Origin: Sulfuritalea sp.
GTDB taxonomy: Bacteria > Pseudomonadota > Gammaproteobacteria > Burkholderiales > Rhodocyclaceae
DNA length: 64,000 nt
Assembly: GCA_023229685.1 (NCBI GenBank)
Contig: JALNYT010000008.1
Location: 1 to 64,000 of the forward strand
Direction: 5' to 3'
Shown one piece after another: positions 61,618-64,000 of the stretch. The position numbers and the translations under genes are program-made. Each line of letters begins with the position of its first letter. Within the stretch, counting starts at the first letter, position 1. A model generated the notes under the pieces. That model was not told the DNA's origin. It worked only from the letters and a program-made list of their open reading frames with translations, and did no database searches.

Positions 61618-62583
61618 ATGAAATTTGCACTCGTCTTTCCCGGTCAGGGTTCCCAGTCGCTCGGCATGATGGCCGCTTACGGCGATGCGGCAGTGATCCG
61701 CGCCACCTTCGACGAGGCTTCGGCGGCATTGGGACGCGACTTGTGGCAACTGGTCACGGAAGGCCCGGCAGAGGCACTGAATCAGACGGTCAATACGCAG
61801 CCCCTGATGCTCACCGCCGGCATTGCCGCCTATCGCCTGTGGCTTGAAAAGGGCGGTCCGCAACCGGCTTTGGTGGCCGGGCACAGCCTTGGCGAGTATT
61901 CGGCGCTGGTGGCGGCCGGAGTGCTGCAATTGAAGGACGCGGTACCGCTGGTGGAACTGCGCGCCCAGGCGATGCAGGCCGCCGTGCCGGCCGGTGAAGG
62001 CGCCATGGCGGCGGTCATGGGCCTTGATGCCGCGGCCGTGATTGAAGCCTGCGCCGAGGCGGCGCAAGGGCAGGTGGTGCAAGCCGTGAATTTCAACGAG
62101 CCGAAGCAGACCGTGATTGCCGGCCACAAGGCGGCGGTCGAGCGTGCGGCTGAACTGGTCAAGGCGAAAGGGGCCAAGCGCGCGCTGATGCTGCCGGTAT
62201 CGGCGCCTTTCCATTGCTCGCTGATGTTGCCGGCGGCGGAAAAACTGAAGCTGCGTCTGGCGCAACTGAGTTTTGCCACGCCGCAGATTCCCGTGCTCAA
62301 CAACGTCGATGTGGCGCAGCTTGCGGATCCGGTCGCGATCAGGGATGCGCTGGTGCGTCAGGCGGCCTCGCCGGTGCGTTGGGTCGAGACCATGCAGGCG
62401 ATGCAGGCGGCAGGGGTGACCCATGTCTTCGAGTGTGGTCCGGGCAAGGTGTTATCGGGACTGGTCAAGCGCTGCGTCGACAGCCTCAACGGCGGCGCCA
62501 TGAATGACCTGGCTGCGATGGATGCAGTTCTGACAGTCGTATCCCACCAGGGGATACCGTCCCCGGCACGGCCGGGAACATAA
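61618..62583 (+). CDS. fabD: malonyl CoA-ACP transacylase FabD
   Basis: 321 residues. It loads malonate onto ACP. N-terminus FALVFPGQGSQSLGMM, active serine in LVAGHSLGEYSALV, and VFECGPGKVLSGLVKR. The family usually ends near MNDLAAMDAVL. The last 14 residues (SHQGIPSPARPGT and neighbours) are read from an interspersed repeat that also supplies the stop codon. GGAAGG lies upstream of the ATG. Confidence 0.95.
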   Translation: MKFALVFPGQGSQSLGMMAAYGDAAVIRATFDEASAALGRDLWQLVTEGPAEALNQTVNTQPLMLTAGIAAYRLWLEKGGPQPALVAGHSLGEYSALVAAGVLQLKDAVPLVELRAQAMQAAVPAGEGAMAAVMGLDAAAVIEACAEAAQGQVVQAVNFNEPKQTVIAGHKAAVERAAELVKAKGAKRALMLPVSAPFHCSLMLPAAEKLKLRLAQLSFATPQIPVLNNVDVAQLADPVAIRDALVRQAASPVRWVETMQAMQAAGVTHVFECGPGKVLSGLVKRCVDSLNGGAMNDLAAMDAVLTVVSHQGIPSPARPGT

Positions 62584-62584
62584 A
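62540..62584 (+). repeat. TCCCACC-GTCCCC-GGGAACATAA element, copy 3
   Basis: ATCCCACCAGGGGATACCGTCCCC then GGCACGGCCGGGAACATAAAA. It corresponds to copies at 21993-22036 and 46517-46645. It is embedded in the 3' end of fabD and reaches to the fabG ribosome-binding region (AGGAAAC). Confidence 0.75.
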
Positions 62585-62595
62585 AGGAAACTGAT

Positions 62596-63342
62596 ATGGC
62601 GGACTTGAAGGGACAGATAGCGCTGGTGACGGGCGCATCACGCGGCCTGGGCCGCGCCATCGCACTCGAGCTGGGCGCCCAGGGTGCAACGGTGATCGGC
62701 ACTGCGACCTCGGAAGCGGGGGCGGCCGAGATCCAGAAGACGCTGGACACGGCCGGCATCACCGGCTGGGGAGCGATGGTCAATGTCACCGAGGCGGCAG
62801 CCTGCGAAGCGCTGATCGGCGAGATCGACAAGAAGTTCGGGGCGGTTTCCGTGCTGGTCAATAACGCCGGCATTACCCGCGACAACCTTGCGATGCGCAT
62901 GAAGGACGACGAATGGGATCTGGTCATCGAGACCAATCTCAAGGCCGTGTTCCGCCTGTCCAAGCTGGTCATGCGCGGCATGATGAAGGCGCGCTTCGGA
63001 CGCATCATCAATATCACCTCGGTGGTCGGCGAGGCGGGCAACCCGGGCCAGGCCAACTACGCCGCCGCCAAGGCCGGGGTGGCCGGCATGAGCCGTGCCC
63101 TGGCACAGGAACTCGGCAGCCGCAACATTACGGTGAATTGCGTGGCGCCCGGTTTCATCGATACCGACATGACCAGGGCACTGCCGGATGCGCAACGCGA
63201 CGCGTTGCTGGGGAGGATTCCGTTGGGTCGCCTCGGACAGCCGGACGAGATCGCGGCGACCGTGGCATTTCTTGCATCGAAGCGCGCCGGATACATCACC
63301 GGCAGCACGCTGAATGTCAATGGCGGCATGTATATGAATTGA
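62596..63342 (+). CDS. fabG: 3-oxoacyl-[ACP] reductase FabG
   Basis: 248 residues, SDR fold. NADPH-binding TGASRGLGRAIALELG, catalytic Ser/Tyr/Lys in ITSVVGEAGNPGQANYAAAK, NAG in LVNNAGITRDNL. It reduces beta-ketoacyl-ACP. ATG 62596 lies behind GGAAAC, 12 bases after the fabD stop. Confidence 0.97.
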   Translation: MADLKGQIALVTGASRGLGRAIALELGAQGATVIGTATSEAGAAEIQKTLDTAGITGWGAMVNVTEAAACEALIGEIDKKFGAVSVLVNNAGITRDNLAMRMKDDEWDLVIETNLKAVFRLSKLVMRGMMKARFGRIINITSVVGEAGNPGQANYAAAKAGVAGMSRALAQELGSRNITVNCVAPGFIDTDMTRALPDAQRDALLGRIPLGRLGQPDEIAATVAFLASKRAGYITGSTLNVNGGMYMN

Positions 63343-63379
63343 CCGGATATCAAACCCGCGAGGGTGTCCGGCGTTTTTG
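63343..63379 (+). terminator. probable intrinsic terminator after fabG
   Basis: CCGGA (63343-63347) pairs with TCCGG (63367-63371) around an inner CCC-GCGA-GGG stem and is followed by CGTTTTTGTT. It may attenuate read-through into acpP, which is usually made in large excess. Confidence 0.5.
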
Positions 63380-63431
63380 TTAAAATAGGCAGGTTTTTAC
63401 CACCCGAACAATTCAGGGAAGGAGTTTCAAG

Positions 63432-63671
63432 ATGGAGAACATCGAACAACGCGTCAAGAAGATCGTCGCCGAGCAGTTGGGCGTCAATGAAGCCGACATC
63501 AAGAACGAATCCAACTTCGTGGACGATCTCGGTGCCGACTCGCTCGACACCGTGGAACTGGTGATGGCGCTGGAAGAGGAGTTCGAGTGCGAGATTCCTG
63601 ACGAAGACGCGGAGAAGATCACCACCGTGCAGCAGGCGATTGACTACGTCAACGCCAACATCAAGAAGTAG
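63432..63671 (+). CDS. acpP: acyl carrier protein
   Basis: 79 residues. The 4'-phosphopantetheine serine is Ser37 in DLGADSLDTVELVMALEEEF. It is highly acidic and starts behind GGAAGGAG. It carries acyl chains for FabD, FabH, FabG, FabF, and the lipid A acyltransferases of this window. Confidence 0.98.
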   Translation: MENIEQRVKKIVAEQLGVNEADIKNESNFVDDLGADSLDTVELVMALEEEFECEIPDEDAEKITTVQQAIDYVNANIKK

Positions 63672-63704
63672 TTCTCCTCCTCAATTCGATTTCCGGAGTT
63701 CATT

Positions 63705-64000
63705 GTGTCGCGACGCCGAGTGGTCGTTACCGGTCTGGGGCTTGTCTCCCCGGTTGGCAATAATGTCCCCGAAGCCTGGGGCAACCTGCTTGCCGGCAAG
63801 AGCGGTATCGGACCGATTACCCGCTTCGATGCATCGGCTTTGTCGGTGCGCATCGCGGGGGAGGTGAAGGGCTTCGATGTCGCTGCCTACCTGTCGGCGA
63901 AGGAAGCGCGCCGGATGGATACCTTCGTTCATTTCGGCATGGCGGCCGGGATCCAGGCCTTCCGCGATTCGGGGCTCCAGGTAAGCGCCGAAAACGCCGA
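63705..64000 (+). CDS. fabF: 3-oxoacyl-[ACP] synthase II, N-terminal part (runs off window)
   Basis: It begins at GTG 63705 behind CCGGAG: SRRRVVVTGLGLVSPVGNNV then LLAGKSGIGPITRFDAS, the standard FabF/KAS II N-terminus. About 98 codons are visible; the catalytic Cys-His-His residues lie beyond the window. Confidence 0.95.
   Translation, partial: MSRRRVVVTGLGLVSPVGNNVPEAWGNLLAGKSGIGPITRFDASALSVRIAGEVKGFDVAAYLSAKEARRMDTFVHFGMAAGIQAFRDSGLQVSAENA

Overview
The window is a GC-rich, gene-dense bacterial chromosome segment. Gene content and order (glnD-map beside rpsB-tsf-pyrH-frr-uppS-cdsA-dxr-rseP-bamA-skp-lpxD-fabZ-lpxA-lpxB-rnhB, a DUF2863-type gene, yceD-rpmF-plsX-fabH-fabD-fabG-acpP-fabF) point to a betaproteobacterium, probably in or near the Rhodocyclales. 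No rRNA, tRNA, CRISPR array or prophage was seen. The taxonomic call rests on synteny and sequence feel, not on a database search.

Layout. 1-750 is accessory DNA: the 5' end of an IS3-type transposase gene runs off the left edge, next to an N-terminally truncated NYN-domain ORF whose stop codon lies in a sequence that reads as an integron attC site. 892-2239 holds two poorly characterised genes. 2312-5723 (minus) is glnD-map, then a divergent class III cyclase-like gene. 6876-22044 is one long plus-strand series: translation factors, then isoprenoid, phospholipid, outer-membrane-assembly and lipid A genes (LpxD/FabZ/LpxA/LpxB, BamA, Skp, RseP), ending in rnhB and a SpoU-type RNA methyltransferase that converges on an HU gene. 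22773-31309 has tsaB-rimI-udg-CDF transporter-radical SAM, lplT (minus), and LysR-alr-radA. 31411-43878 has an orphan FtsX-type permease, a MacA-MacB-outer membrane factor efflux operon (minus), a CnoX-like thioredoxin (minus) and purL. 44050-51068 has a parvulin, bolA/yciI/yciB, msrB, a D-amino-acid dehydrogenase, a DUF2863-type gene and a PhoU-like/Pit phosphate pair. 51121-53112 has EamA and AzlCD transporters. 58734-64000 is the fatty acid/phospholipid cluster.

Most notable locus: 53116-57340 carries an EgtB-like sulfoxide-synthase homologue, a SenB-type glycosyltransferase, a SelD-type selenophosphate synthetase and an EgtD histidine methyltransferase. This matches the selenoneine pathway (SenA, SenB, SenC plus EgtD): EgtD supplies hercynine, SenC selenophosphate, SenB a selenosugar, and SenA joins selenosugar to hercynine. 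The start codons of senA and senB overlap head to head, and no C-Se lyase is adjacent.

Three families of interspersed repeats occur between or at the ends of housekeeping genes: a 9-bp-periodic CACAGAG hairpin (three copies), a CCCC-TTTCC/GGAAA-GGGG palindrome element (two copies, each directly upstream of a start codon), and a TCCCACC...GTCCCC...GGGGACATAA element (three loci). The last supplies the C-terminal codons and stop of two genes, in two different reading frames.
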